A stretch of 64,000 nt of DNA from Nonomuraea solani (GCF_900108335.1 NZ_FNVT01000014.1:245004-309003); one strand, 5' to 3'. Positions 26,800-35,246 are shown, counted from the stretch's first letter. Numbers and translations are program-made. Notes: generated by a model not told the origin, from the letters alone.

Positions 26800-27921
26800 T
26801 CAGCCCCAGACCAGCGCGGCGGTCTCGGCCACGTGCGCCAGCTTGCGGCGCTCCTCGTCCACGGTGAGCAGGTTGCCCCGCGCCGTCGAGGCGAAGCCGC
26901 ACTGCGGGCTGAGCGCCAGGTTCTCCAGCGGCACGTACGCGGCCGCCTCGTCGATCCGGCGGCGCAGCTCGTCCTGCGGTTCGAGCCGGGGAACCTTGGA
27001 GGAGACCAGCCCGAGGACCACGGTCGTGCCATCGGGGACGAAGCGCAGCGGCTCGAACCCGCCCGCCCGCTCGGTGTCGTACTCCAGCAGGAACCGGTCC
27101 ACCGGCACCTCACCGAACAGCCGCTCGGCGATCGGCTCGTAGCCGCCCTTGGACATCCACGCGCTGCGGTTGTTGCCCCGGCAGATGTGCAGGCCGACCG
27201 TGACGTCCGGATTCATCCGCTTGGTCGCGCGCACCAGCTCGGCGTCGATCGTGACCGCCATGTCGAGCACGGCCTCCCCGGTGGGCGCAGCCGGGCCCAG
27301 CAACCGGGTACGGAACTCCGGATCGATCACGTTGTTGTAGCTCAGCGAGTCGAGCTGGATCCAGCTCACCCCGCGCTCCAGGAGGCCCTCGATCTCCTTG
27401 ATCCGCAGGGCGGCCAGATCACGGACCAGGTCGTCGGGCGTGGCGTACACCTCCCGGCTGAGTTCGGGCCGCCACAGCAGGTTGCCCATCGAGGAGCTCA
27501 TCATGGTGATCTTGAACTGGCCGGGGGCGTGCCGGGCGAGGAACTCCGCCTCGATCGCGGTGAGGTTCGTCTTCTGGGTGACCTTGGCGTTCGCGGCCAC
27601 CATGTCGAAGGTGGTCTCCTCGGCCGGCACCGTCTCGCCGCCGTTCCGGTACCAGACCGGGGAGGGCGGCGGGACGGGCACCACCCCGCCGAGCGACTCC
27701 AGCAGGCCGGCCATCCAGGTGGCCCGCCGTACCTCGCCGTCCGTGAAGACCTCGATGCCGGCCTCGCGCTGGACCTCGATCGCGGCCAGCGCCGCGTCGT
27801 CCTCCAGCTTGACCAGTTCCTCGTCGCTCATCTCGCCGCGCTCGCGCGCCTGCCGGGCCTGGAGCAGCTCGGGCGGGCGCAGGAGGCTGCCGACGTGCTC
27901 TGCGTGGTGGGTCGCGGGCAT
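26800..27921 (-). CDS. MetE-like cobalamin-independent methionine synthase family protein (C-terminal domain only)
   Basis: 373 residues, about half of full MetE. It matches the C-terminal catalytic TIM barrel: HVGSLLRP at the N-terminus, the zinc ligands His and Cys in HICRGN, Glu in LEYD, and Cys in SPQCGF. Such single-domain proteins transfer methyl groups to thiols but their donor is often unknown; they are also found in thiol catabolism. ATG at 27921 has an excellent GGAGG site. The gene runs toward the terminator of the convergent GH42 operon and stands alone. Confidence 0.86.
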   Translation of the reverse strand: MPATHHAEHVGSLLRPPELLQARQARERGEMSDEELVKLEDDAALAAIEVQREAGIEVFTDGEVRRATWMAGLLESLGGVVPVPPPSPVWYRNGGETVPAEETTFDMVAANAKVTQKTNLTAIEAEFLARHAPGQFKITMMSSSMGNLLWRPELSREVYATPDDLVRDLAALRIKEIEGLLERGVSWIQLDSLSYNNVIDPEFRTRLLGPAAPTGEAVLDMAVTIDAELVRATKRMNPDVTVGLHICRGNNRSAWMSKGGYEPIAERLFGEVPVDRFLLEYDTERAGGFEPLRFVPDGTTVVLGLVSSKVPRLEPQDELRRRIDEAAAYVPLENLALSPQCGFASTARGNLLTVDEERRKLAHVAETAALVWG

Positions 27922-28053
27922 GCTTTCCTCCTTCGTGGTGCTTTGAGATCTCCGTTCAAGAGCCACTCTGCGCCGAGTCATCCTCGCTGTCATCCCCTGG
28001 ATGTACGGCTTCGGGAGGATGTGCTCAGCGCTGTCGGGCGGGAAGATGATCGG

Positions 28054-28947
28054 GTGCAGGAATGGCTGATCGCCGCCCTCGGGCCGGCGTGCGGGGCCGC
28101 GGGGTGGCTGGCGGTGGCGCTCGTACGGACTCGGCGGCGCTACCGGGCGGCACTGGCGGAGCAGGGGCGGCTGCTGGAACGCGAGCGCGAACGGGCCGCC
28201 CGGTCGGCCGTGGACGCCGAGCGGGCCAGGATCGCGGCGGAGCTGCACGACATCGTCAGCCACAACGTGAGCCTCATGGTCGTCCAGGCCGGGGCCGCCC
28301 GCGAGGTGCTGCCCACGATGCCGGGCACGGCCGAGACCGCGCTCAAGGCCGTCGAGGCGGCGGGGCGGGACGCGATGACCGAGCTGCGGCACCTGCTCGG
28401 CCTGCTGGCCCCCGCCCAGGACGGGACCGACCCGCCGGCCGGCGACGACCTGGCGCCTCAGCCTGGTCTGGGACAGCTCGGGGCGCTGGCGGACCGGATC
28501 GCGTTCGCGGGGCTGCCGGTGGAGGTACGGATCTCGGGGGAGCCGCGGCCGGTGCCGGCCGGGGTGGATGTGACGGCGTACCGGATCGTGCAGGAGGCGC
28601 TGACGAACGCGCTCAAGCACGGCGACGGGGGTGAGGCGGCGGTGACCGTGCGCTACACCGACCAGTACCTGCGGGTGGAGGTCCTCAACACCGGCCCCAG
28701 CGTCCTCACCGGCGCCGCCCTCGCACCAAGGGGCGGCCTGTTCGGCGACGAAAGAGCACCACGCGGCCGCTCGGACGGTCTTTCGGGCGGGTCGCCGGAC
28801 GGCGGTGAGGTGCCGGCGCGCGGGGCCGGGCGGGGGCTGCTGGGATTGCGGGAACGGGTCGCCGTCTACGGCGGCGACCTGGACGCCCGGCGGCGCCTCG
28901 GCGGCGGCTTCCGCGTCCGCGCCCGCATCCCTCTGGAGCGGCCGTGA
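28054..28947 (+). CDS. NarL-type sensor histidine kinase with minimal N-terminus
   Basis: 297 residues. The H-box is in AELHDIVSHNVSLMVVQAG (HisKA_3), and the ATPase domain has the N box NALKHGDG and the G box GRGLLGLRERVAVYGG. Relatives usually carry four or more membrane helices, but here the open frame allows only one (WLIAALGPACGAAGWLAVALV). GTG at 28054 has GGAAG at a good distance; GTG at 28021 would add 11 residues but its GGGAGG is only two bases away. It phosphorylates the response regulator downstream. Its 3' end is tandemly duplicated (28915-29017). Confidence 0.85.
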   Translation: MQEWLIAALGPACGAAGWLAVALVRTRRRYRAALAEQGRLLERERERAARSAVDAERARIAAELHDIVSHNVSLMVVQAGAAREVLPTMPGTAETALKAVEAAGRDAMTELRHLLGLLAPAQDGTDPPAGDDLAPQPGLGQLGALADRIAFAGLPVEVRISGEPRPVPAGVDVTAYRIVQEALTNALKHGDGGEAAVTVRYTDQYLRVEVLNTGPSVLTGAALAPRGGLFGDERAPRGRSDGLSGGSPDGGEVPARGAGRGLLGLRERVAVYGGDLDARRRLGGGFRVRARIPLERP

Positions 28948-29017
28948 CAACGGGGCCGCAGGTGCGTGTCCGGATTCCCCTGGAGCGGCCGTGACGGCGG
29001 GACCCCGGGTGCTGATC
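28915..29017. repeat. 47-bp imperfect tandem duplication across kinase/regulator junction
   Basis: The stretch from about 28915 to 28970 is repeated 47 bp downstream (28962-29017). CTGGAGCGGCCGTGAC is identical in both copies. Each copy contains the end of the kinase (IPLERP, stop) and a GTGAC-type regulator start, so the first copy holds a relic start at 28944 that hits a stop after 16 codons. Confidence 0.8.
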
Positions 29018-29662
29018 GCCGATGACCAGGAGCTGGTACGGGCCGGTTTCCGGCTCATCCTGACCGCGCGCGGCATCGACGTCGTGGGCGAGGCGGCCAA
29101 CGGCGCCGACGCGGTGGCCGAGACGCTCAGGCTCGCCCCCGACGTCGTCCTGATGGACATCCGCATGCCCGGCATGGACGGCCTGGAGGCGGCCCGGCGG
29201 GTGCTCGCCCAGTCCCCGGCCTGCCGCGTGATCATGCTGACCACGTTCGACCTCGACCGGTACGTCTACGCCGCCCTCGCCCTCGGCGCCAGCGGCTTCC
29301 TGCTCAAGGACGTCACCCCCGAACACCTCGCGGCCGCCGTACGCCTGGTCGACACCGGCGACGCGCTCCTGGCCCCCTCGATCACCCGCCGCCTCGTCGA
29401 GCGCTTCGCCGCCGCCGACCGCGCGCCGGGCCCACGGCCGATCCACGGCGACCTCGCCGCGCTGACGCCGCGCGAGCTGGAGGTCCTGACGCTCATGGGC
29501 AAGGGCCTGTCCAACGCCGAGCTGGCGTACGCGCTCACCCTCAGCGAGGCCACCGTGAAGACCCACGTCGCCCGCATCTTCGCCAAGCTCGCCCTGCGCG
29601 ACCGTGCCCAGGCGGTCGTCCTGGCGTACGAGACCGGCCTCGTCTCACCGAGCCGCGAATGA
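28991..29662 (+). CDS. NarL/FixJ-family response regulator
   Basis: 223 residues. The receiver domain has the acidic pocket DD (LIADDQ), the phospho-acceptor Asp in VVLMDIRMPGMDG, Thr in MLTTFD and Lys in FLLKDV. The LuxR-type HTH is LTPRELEVLTLMGKGLSNAELA to VKTHVARIF, seen at ~155-215. It starts at GTG 28991, 43 bp after the kinase stop because of a local duplication. Forms the two-component pair with the upstream kinase; target genes are not evident. Confidence 0.92.
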   Translation: MTAGPRVLIADDQELVRAGFRLILTARGIDVVGEAANGADAVAETLRLAPDVVLMDIRMPGMDGLEAARRVLAQSPACRVIMLTTFDLDRYVYAALALGASGFLLKDVTPEHLAAAVRLVDTGDALLAPSITRRLVERFAAADRAPGPRPIHGDLAALTPRELEVLTLMGKGLSNAELAYALTLSEATVKTHVARIFAKLALRDRAQAVVLAYETGLVSPSRE

Positions 29663-29675
29663 CACCCGGCAGACG

Positions 29676-30353
29676 TCAGACCAGCCCCACCATGAACCCC
29701 TCGTCCTTCACCCCGAGATAGGCGCCCGGCCGGTACTGCCCCATCGCGCGCTCGATGACCGGGATGTACTTCGGGTTCGAGCCCAGCGGCAACCGGTAGC
29801 CGTTCTTGACCGTGTGGAACTCCCACAGGTGCTCCATCTCCGGATGCCGCTGCCGGAAGCCCTGGTCGCCGGGGAACAGGTCGAGCCGGACCATCGTCTT
29901 GCGGATCAGGTAGTCGGCCGGTTTGACCCGGCGCTGCTGCGTACGCGAGATGCCCACCCCGGACAGCTCCGTCCACGCCACCGCCCACGGCCGCCCCTGC
30001 GGATCGTCCCAGCGCACGCCGAAGCCGTCGAAGACCAGCTTGCGCGGCCGGCTCAGCTTCTTCCAGGTGATGATCGGCAGCAGGCCGATGAACAGGAAGA
30101 GCAGCCCCAGCACGCCGCCCGCGATCGCGCCGCCCGCGCCGCCCGTGGTCAGCCCGCCGAGAGCGGAGAAGATCGCGAACAGCCCGATCACCCCGGCGAC
30201 GGACCCGCCGATCACCGCCTTGACCTTGGCATCCCCGCCCACGTCGATCACAACGGGCTGCGGCCCGTAGGCGGGAGGCTGGTGGGGCATCTGCTGAGGT
30301 GGATACGGGGCGTTGAACGGGGGTTGCCGCTGAGGGTGGGGGCCGTACGTCAT
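29676..30353 (-). CDS. Membrane protein with PH-like C-terminal domain
   Basis: 225 residues. A Pro/Gln/Tyr-rich cytosolic N-terminus (PYPPQQMPHQPPAYGPQP) precedes two membrane helices (VIGGSVAGVIGLFAIFSAL and AIAGGVLGLLFLFIGLLPII). The soluble C-terminal ~120 residues (LVFDGFGVRWDD to WTELSGVGISR) have the pattern of bacterial PH-like domains. No function recognised. Divergent from the NB-ARC-WD40 gene. Confidence 0.65.
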   Translation of the reverse strand: MTYGPHPQRQPPFNAPYPPQQMPHQPPAYGPQPVVIDVGGDAKVKAVIGGSVAGVIGLFAIFSALGGLTTGGAGGAIAGGVLGLLFLFIGLLPIITWKKLSRPRKLVFDGFGVRWDDPQGRPWAVAWTELSGVGISRTQQRRVKPADYLIRKTMVRLDLFPGDQGFRQRHPEMEHLWEFHTVKNGYRLPLGSNPKYIPVIERAMGQYRPGAYLGVKDEGFMVGLV

Positions 30354-30391
30354 GGGACGCCAGGTTAGTAGCGGCCGGGAAGCGTACCGTC

Positions 30392-30415
30392 ACGCTTCAG
30401 CGTTTTGCGAAGCGT
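30392..30415. promoter_or_regulatory. Inverted repeat between divergent genes
   Basis: ACGCTTC (30392-30398) and GAAGCGT (30409-30415) form perfect 7-base arms around 10 bases, in the gap between the divergent membrane-protein and WD40 genes. A candidate operator; no regulator assigned. Confidence 0.4.
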
Positions 30416-30485
30416 CGCTCAGCAGGCAACTTTCCCCGGGCACCGGGTCGTTGATCGGGAAGACGGCGGCCAGGAGGAGGCGTAC

Positions 30486-33400
30486 ATGGCGGGGGCGATT
30501 CCCGGCACGGCGGGATGGATCGAGCGGCCCGAGGTGGTGGACCGGCTCGTGACCGCGCTCACCTCGGGGGAGAGCGGGCTGGTGGTGGTCGTTCCCGAGG
30601 TGGCCGGCGTCGAAGGGCTGGGCCTGACCGCCGCCGCCGCGGCCGCGGTGCGCCGTCCCGAGGTGGTGGAGCGTTTTCCCGAGGGGATCGGCTGGGTGTC
30701 CTCCGGTGGGGCCCACCCGGAGGAGTGGGCGGAGGAGCTGGGGAGGGTTCTGGAGCATCTGAACGGGGAGGAGCTGGAGCCGTACTCGTGGATGGGCAGG
30801 CTCGACCCGCTGGAGCTGGCCCATGACGAGGCGGCGGTGTATCGGCTGCTCCAGGAGGAGATCTTCAAGCCGTCCGCCCGGCTGATGGTGATCGACGGGC
30901 TGGCGCATGCCGGGATGGTCGTGTCGCTGGCGTTCGCGATGCCGGGATGTACGTGGCTGGTCACCGCCAGGGCCGCCGAGGCGGACCTCGAATTCGCGAT
31001 CACGGTGCCCGTCGGGCCGATGCCGCCTTCGGAGAGCGCGGCACTGCTGCGCCGTGACCTGCCCGCGCTGGACGAGGGTACGGCCGGTCGGCTGGCGGCG
31101 CCCACCGGCGGCTGGCCGCTGGCCCTCGGCCTGATCCACGGCACGCTGGCCAGCCAGGTCGTGACGGGAGAGGCGGCCACGGAGGCGGCGTCGCGCCTGG
31201 CCGCCCGGCTGCCCTCCGGCGTGGACCTGACCGATCCCGCCTCCCGCGCGGTCCTGATCGGGGCGATCGTGGATCACGCGGTCGACTGGCTGCGCATGGT
31301 GGACCCGGCCGCCGCCGAACGGTTCCTGCGGCTCGGCGTGTTCGAGGCGGGGGAGGCCGTACCCATCGGGGTGGCGGCCATGATGTGGAGCGCCGGTGAG
31401 AGCACGACGGGCGGCCGGATCGGCGCGCTCATCGCCAGGCTGGAGGGGATGTCGCTGGTCAGACGGCGTACCGACCATCCGGTGCTGCTGCTCGCGACCG
31501 CCGTGAGCGCTCGCGTCCGCGAACTCCTCGGGCCCGAGGGGCTGGAGCGGGCGCGCCAGGCCCTGATCGACGGCTCCCCGAGCCAGACCCCGGACGGGTG
31601 GGGCGACCTGCCGGGCACCGGCGAGTGGATGCTCCGCAACCTCGCCCGCCTGTACGCCGAGGCGGGGGACCGGGAACTGCTGGAGGAACTGGTCTGCGAC
31701 GCGTCGTGGCTCTCCATGCGCCTCCAACAGTCCGGCCTGACCGCAACCCTGTCCGACCTCACCAGGGCCCTCCACCCCCCGAAAACCACCCCCACCGAAA
31801 CCAGCCCCACCGAAACCAGCCCTGCCGTGACCAGCCCTGCGGTGACCAGCCCCGGCGTGATCAGCCCTGCGGTGACCAGCCCCGGCGTGATCAGCCCTGC
31901 CGTGAGCAGTTCCGCCCCGACCGGTCCTGCCGTGGTCAGCCCCGCCGAAGCCGGCCCCGCAGTGACCGGTCCCGCCGTGGTCGGCCCCGTTGCGACCACC
32001 GTCGTCATCGGGCCGGCCGTGACCGATCCTCCTGGCTCCGGTCCTGCCTTGGCCCGTTCCGCCGTGGTCGGCCCTACGACCGATGTCGATTCCCCCACCG
32101 TTTCCTTCGCCGATCCCCTGATCGGATCCCTGCCTGAGCATTCGGCCGGGTCTTCGGCTGACTTCGCCGGGATGAGGCTGGGGCAGGTCGAAGTGGTCGG
32201 GCGGATTCTGGCGGGTTCGTCCCATCTGCTCGAACCGGCGCGCGAGCAGGGCCTCAACCTGCTGCCCACGCTCGCCGCCCGCCTGAACGCGGCCCCGGGC
32301 AAGGGCGAGGAGGCCCGCCGATGGCTGGAGGAGCTGGGCGAGCCGTGGCTGGAATCCCGCTGGACGGCGCCCGACCTGCAGCACCCGGCGCTGCTGCGTA
32401 CCCACCACAGCCGGTCCGAGCGCATGACCGACCTGGCCATGGCCCCGGACGGCTCCTGGGTGGCCGCCGGGGGAGACCAGGGGCGGGTGATGCGCTGGCA
32501 GGCGGACGGCACCGGCATGCCCGCCCTGCTCGGGCACGAGGGACGGGTCACGGCGGTGGCCGTCGCTCCCGGCGGCGACTGGCTGGCCACCGCGAGCTGG
32601 GACGGCACCGTACGGCTGTGGGAACGCGACGGAAAGCCGCGCGCCGTCCTCGACGACCTGCCCGACGACCCCAACACCCTCGCCATCGCACCGGACGGGA
32701 CGTGGCTGGTCGCGGGCGGGGAGGGTTTCCTGGCGTTCTGGGAGGCCGACGGCACACTACGCGCCCTCGTCGAAGCCGGCACGTACGACCGCGTCGCCAT
32801 CGCCCCCGACGGCACCTGGCTGGCCGCCGTCGGCGGGGAGGTCGCCGAGCTGTGGCACCCCGACGGCACCCGCAAAGCCACCATCGTCACGAACCACGAC
32901 AGGGACGACGACACAGACCTCGCCACGGACGACGGCACTGATGACGTTGAGGACGGCGGTGCCGACATGGTCGCCATCGCGCCCTCAGGGGAGTGGCTGG
33001 CGTTGATGTCCGGCCACGGCACCATCCTGCTCGTGAACGCCGACGGAACCCCGCGCGGTGAGCTGGACGGCGTGTTCGCCCACGGCAAGGGCCTGGCCAT
33101 CGCCCCTGACGGCACCTGGCTCGCGGTCTCCGACATCGACGAGAACATCGCCATCATGGGCCTCGACGGCTCGGTACGCGCCCGGTTCCCCGCCCACACC
33201 GTGGACGTCAGCGGCCTGGTGATCATGCCCGACGGCCGCCGGCTGGTCTCGGCCGGCGACCGTACGGTCCGCGTCTGGGACGTCGGCGTGGCGCCGCGGG
33301 CCGGTCCCGGCGAGCCGCGCGACCGGCGGCGCACCCTGAGTTCGGTGGCGGTCGCGGACGACGGCTCCTACCTGGCCACGGCCGGCCCCGGCGGTCTCAC

Positions 33401-34166
33401 CCTGTGGAACCCCGACGGCAGCGTACGGGAACAGGGACCCGACGACTGGATGTGGAGCGTCGCCATCGCCCCCGGCGGCAGGTTCCTCATCACCGGCGAC
33501 ACAGAGGCGCGCATCCGCCTGTTCGACCCCGACGGGACCGTGCGCTGGACGAAGCAGACGCCGCAGGCCGGCGCCCTGATGCACGCGCCGTCGGCGGCGA
33601 TCGCGCCCGACGGCACCTGGATGGCCGTCGCGGTGGCCAACACGGTACGGATCCAGACGCCGGACGGGCCGGGCACCACGGTCCTGGGACCGTACGCGGA
33701 GGAGGTGACCGCGGTCGCGATCGCACCGGACTCCTCCTGGCTGGCCGTCTCAGCGGGCTCCGACCTGCGGTTGTGGACCAGGGAAGGGCGCCCGATGGGG
33801 CCCGGCCTGGACACGGAGGGCCACGCCGAGTCACTCACCATCGCCCCCGGCGGCCGCCATCTGGCGGCGGCCACGCTGTTCGGATCCATCGAGCTGTTCG
33901 ACCTGCGCGGTGACGAGGTGGGCGAGTGCGCGGCCCGGTTCGGCCCGGACGAATGGCTGACCGGGGTGGCCTTCTCCCCGGACGGCGCCCGGCTCGTCAC
34001 CACCACCAAGCAGGGGTGCCTGCAGGTGTGGGACGTCGAGACGCGTACCTGCGAGAGCGCGATCCTGGTGGACGGCGATCTCCACGACTGCGCCTGGTTC
34101 CCGGACGGTTCGGGGGTGTGCGCGGTCGGCGCGGCCGGACTCTTCGGCTTCACCTACCACCTCTGA
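30486..34166 (+). CDS. Degenerate NB-ARC/STAND-like protein with WD40 propellers
   Basis: 1226 residues behind AGGAGG. Residues ~8-300 follow the NB-ARC order: a site where Walker A should be reads VAGVEGLGLT (no GKT), a Walker B-like LMVIDGLA, then GGWPLALGL, equivalent to the GLPLAL motif. ATP binding through a P-loop therefore looks lost. Residues ~437-480 are a Pro/Thr/Ser/Val minisatellite linker. From ~650 about 14 repeats with IAPDGTWLA signatures form probable twin seven-bladed propellers. No membrane segment. Likely a sensor or scaffold derived from a STAND NTPase. Confidence 0.78.
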   Translation: MAGAIPGTAGWIERPEVVDRLVTALTSGESGLVVVVPEVAGVEGLGLTAAAAAAVRRPEVVERFPEGIGWVSSGGAHPEEWAEELGRVLEHLNGEELEPYSWMGRLDPLELAHDEAAVYRLLQEEIFKPSARLMVIDGLAHAGMVVSLAFAMPGCTWLVTARAAEADLEFAITVPVGPMPPSESAALLRRDLPALDEGTAGRLAAPTGGWPLALGLIHGTLASQVVTGEAATEAASRLAARLPSGVDLTDPASRAVLIGAIVDHAVDWLRMVDPAAAERFLRLGVFEAGEAVPIGVAAMMWSAGESTTGGRIGALIARLEGMSLVRRRTDHPVLLLATAVSARVRELLGPEGLERARQALIDGSPSQTPDGWGDLPGTGEWMLRNLARLYAEAGDRELLEELVCDASWLSMRLQQSGLTATLSDLTRALHPPKTTPTETSPTETSPAVTSPAVTSPGVISPAVTSPGVISPAVSSSAPTGPAVVSPAEAGPAVTGPAVVGPVATTVVIGPAVTDPPGSGPALARSAVVGPTTDVDSPTVSFADPLIGSLPEHSAGSSADFAGMRLGQVEVVGRILAGSSHLLEPAREQGLNLLPTLAARLNAAPGKGEEARRWLEELGEPWLESRWTAPDLQHPALLRTHHSRSERMTDLAMAPDGSWVAAGGDQGRVMRWQADGTGMPALLGHEGRVTAVAVAPGGDWLATASWDGTVRLWERDGKPRAVLDDLPDDPNTLAIAPDGTWLVAGGEGFLAFWEADGTLRALVEAGTYDRVAIAPDGTWLAAVGGEVAELWHPDGTRKATIVTNHDRDDDTDLATDDGTDDVEDGGADMVAIAPSGEWLALMSGHGTILLVNADGTPRGELDGVFAHGKGLAIAPDGTWLAVSDIDENIAIMGLDGSVRARFPAHTVDVSGLVIMPDGRRLVSAGDRTVRVWDVGVAPRAGPGEPRDRRRTLSSVAVADDGSYLATAGPGGLTLWNPDGSVREQGPDDWMWSVAIAPGGRFLITGDTEARIRLFDPDGTVRWTKQTPQAGALMHAPSAAIAPDGTWMAVAVANTVRIQTPDGPGTTVLGPYAEEVTAVAIAPDSSWLAVSAGSDLRLWTREGRPMGPGLDTEGHAESLTIAPGGRHLAAATLFGSIELFDLRGDEVGECAARFGPDEWLTGVAFSPDGARLVTTTKQGCLQVWDVETRTCESAILVDGDLHDCAWFPDGSGVCAVGAAGLFGFTYHL
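31794..31913. repeat. 15-bp coding minisatellite (8 copies)
   Basis: Units starting at 31794 and every 15 bp, of the form GCGGTGACCAGCCCC or ACCGAAACCAGCCCC, encode TETSP, AVTSP, GVISP pentapeptides in the linker between the NB-ARC-like and WD40 parts. Looser versions continue to about 32060. Confidence 0.85.
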
Positions 34167-34176
34167 GCTGAAGGGG

Positions 34177-34218
34177 TTGACCTGTACCCCAGGGTCCAGG
34201 TTTATGGTTTCGATCGTG
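34177..34218 (+). promoter_or_regulatory. MerR-type long-spacer promoter with dyad and leaderless start
   Basis: -35 TTGACC (34177-34182) and -10 TATGGT (34203-34208) are separated by 20 bp, the over-long spacing that MerR activators correct. The spacer holds a dyad, arms ACCTGTACCC and GGGTCCAGGT (34180-34201, 9 of 11 pairs match). The start site predicted 7-8 bases after the -10 coincides with the GTG at 34216, so the mRNA is probably leaderless. Confidence 0.7.
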
Positions 34219-35121
34219 AGAGTGGGCGAGCTGGCGCGGCGTACCGGGGTCACGGTGCGCGCACTGCGCTACTACGAGGCGGCCGGCCTGGTCGTCCCCG
34301 GCCGCCGCGCCAACGGCTACCGGGAGTACGACCCGATCGCGGTACGGCAGGTCGAGCAGATCCGGTCGCTGATGGCGCTGGGCCTGTCGGTAGAGGAGAC
34401 GCGGCCGTTCATCGAGTGCCTGGATTCCGGCGCCGAATCCGGTGACGTGTGCCCGGCGTCGCTGGCCACGTACCAGCGGGCCATTCAGCAGTTGGAGGAG
34501 CGCATCACGCGGCTCGCCGAACAGCGTGACGGGCTGCGCGCGGAGCTCGACGCGGCCGCGCGGCGTACGATGCGGGCGCAGCCCGGCCGGCGGCGGGACA
34601 TCGCGGCCGTGGATCCGGCCACGCTCGTCGGGGCCGAACTGCCGGAGCTGGAGCTCAGGGCCACCGACGGCAGCCGGGTCCGCGTACGAGCGCTCGGTCA
34701 GGGGCGCAGCGTGCTGTTCGGCTATCCGCTGACCGGGCGGCCCGGCGTGGACCTGCCGGAGGGGTGGGGGACGATACCGGGCGCGCGCGGGTGTACCGAG
34801 GAGGCGTGCGGGTTCCGCGACCACCACGCCGACCTGCTGGAGGCCGGCGCGGCGCGGATCTACGGGCTGTCGGCGCAGTCGAGCGGGTATCAGCGGGAGG
34901 TGGTGCACCGGCTGCGGCTGCCGTACCCACTGCTGGCCGACCCGCACCTGATGCTCGCCGCGGCGCTCGGCCTGCCCACGTTCGATGTCGGCGAGATGAC
35001 GTTGTATCGCCGGCTGACCCTCATCGTGGTGGACGGCCGGGTCGAGCACGTGTTCTTCCCGGTCGAACCGGCCGGTCACGCCGAACAGGTCCAACGATGG
35101 CTGACCGAGCACCGGCTCTGA
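34216..35121 (+). CDS. MerR-family regulator fused to a PrxQ/BCP-type peroxiredoxin domain
   Basis: 301 residues. Residues 1-70 are a MerR winged HTH (VGELARRTGVTVRALRYYE), 75-125 the antiparallel dimer helix including CLDSGAESGDVCP. Residues ~140-301 are a thioredoxin-fold peroxiredoxin: ARGCTEEACGFRDHHADL has the CxxxxC spacing of atypical 2-Cys PrxQ, and RRLTLIVVDGRV the conserved Arg strand. The Thr three residues before the peroxidatic Cys is Ala here. GTG at 34216 chosen because the promoter -10 overlaps any earlier start. Probably senses peroxide or thiol stress in cis and autoactivates through the dyad; that mechanism is inference. Confidence 0.85.
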   Translation: MRVGELARRTGVTVRALRYYEAAGLVVPGRRANGYREYDPIAVRQVEQIRSLMALGLSVEETRPFIECLDSGAESGDVCPASLATYQRAIQQLEERITRLAEQRDGLRAELDAAARRTMRAQPGRRRDIAAVDPATLVGAELPELELRATDGSRVRVRALGQGRSVLFGYPLTGRPGVDLPEGWGTIPGARGCTEEACGFRDHHADLLEAGAARIYGLSAQSSGYQREVVHRLRLPYPLLADPHLMLAAALGLPTFDVGEMTLYRRLTLIVVDGRVEHVFFPVEPAGHAEQVQRWLTEHRL

Positions 35122-35246
35122 CCAACCTGCCCAAGATCGCAGCGTCCGGCACCGGCCTGCAACCGCAACCGATCTCGGCTGACGCGCCGACGACCGCCAC
35201 CGCGCTGACCGGCTTCGGGCCGCGCCCGGCGACGGAGGACCGGTGA
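35097..35246 (+). CDS. Possible small ORF bridging MerR-Prx and MOSC genes (49 aa)
   Basis: An ATG at 35097 inside the MerR-Prx 3' end opens 49 codons ending at TGA 35244-35246, which overlaps the MOSC start as GTGA. The peptide is rich in Ala, Thr and Pro and matches nothing I recognise. Upstream there is only a weak GGTCC-like site. It may simply be a chance frame; the neat overlap is the sole argument for it. Confidence 0.25.
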   Translation: MADRAPALTNLPKIAASGTGLQPQPISADAPTTATALTGFGPRPATEDR

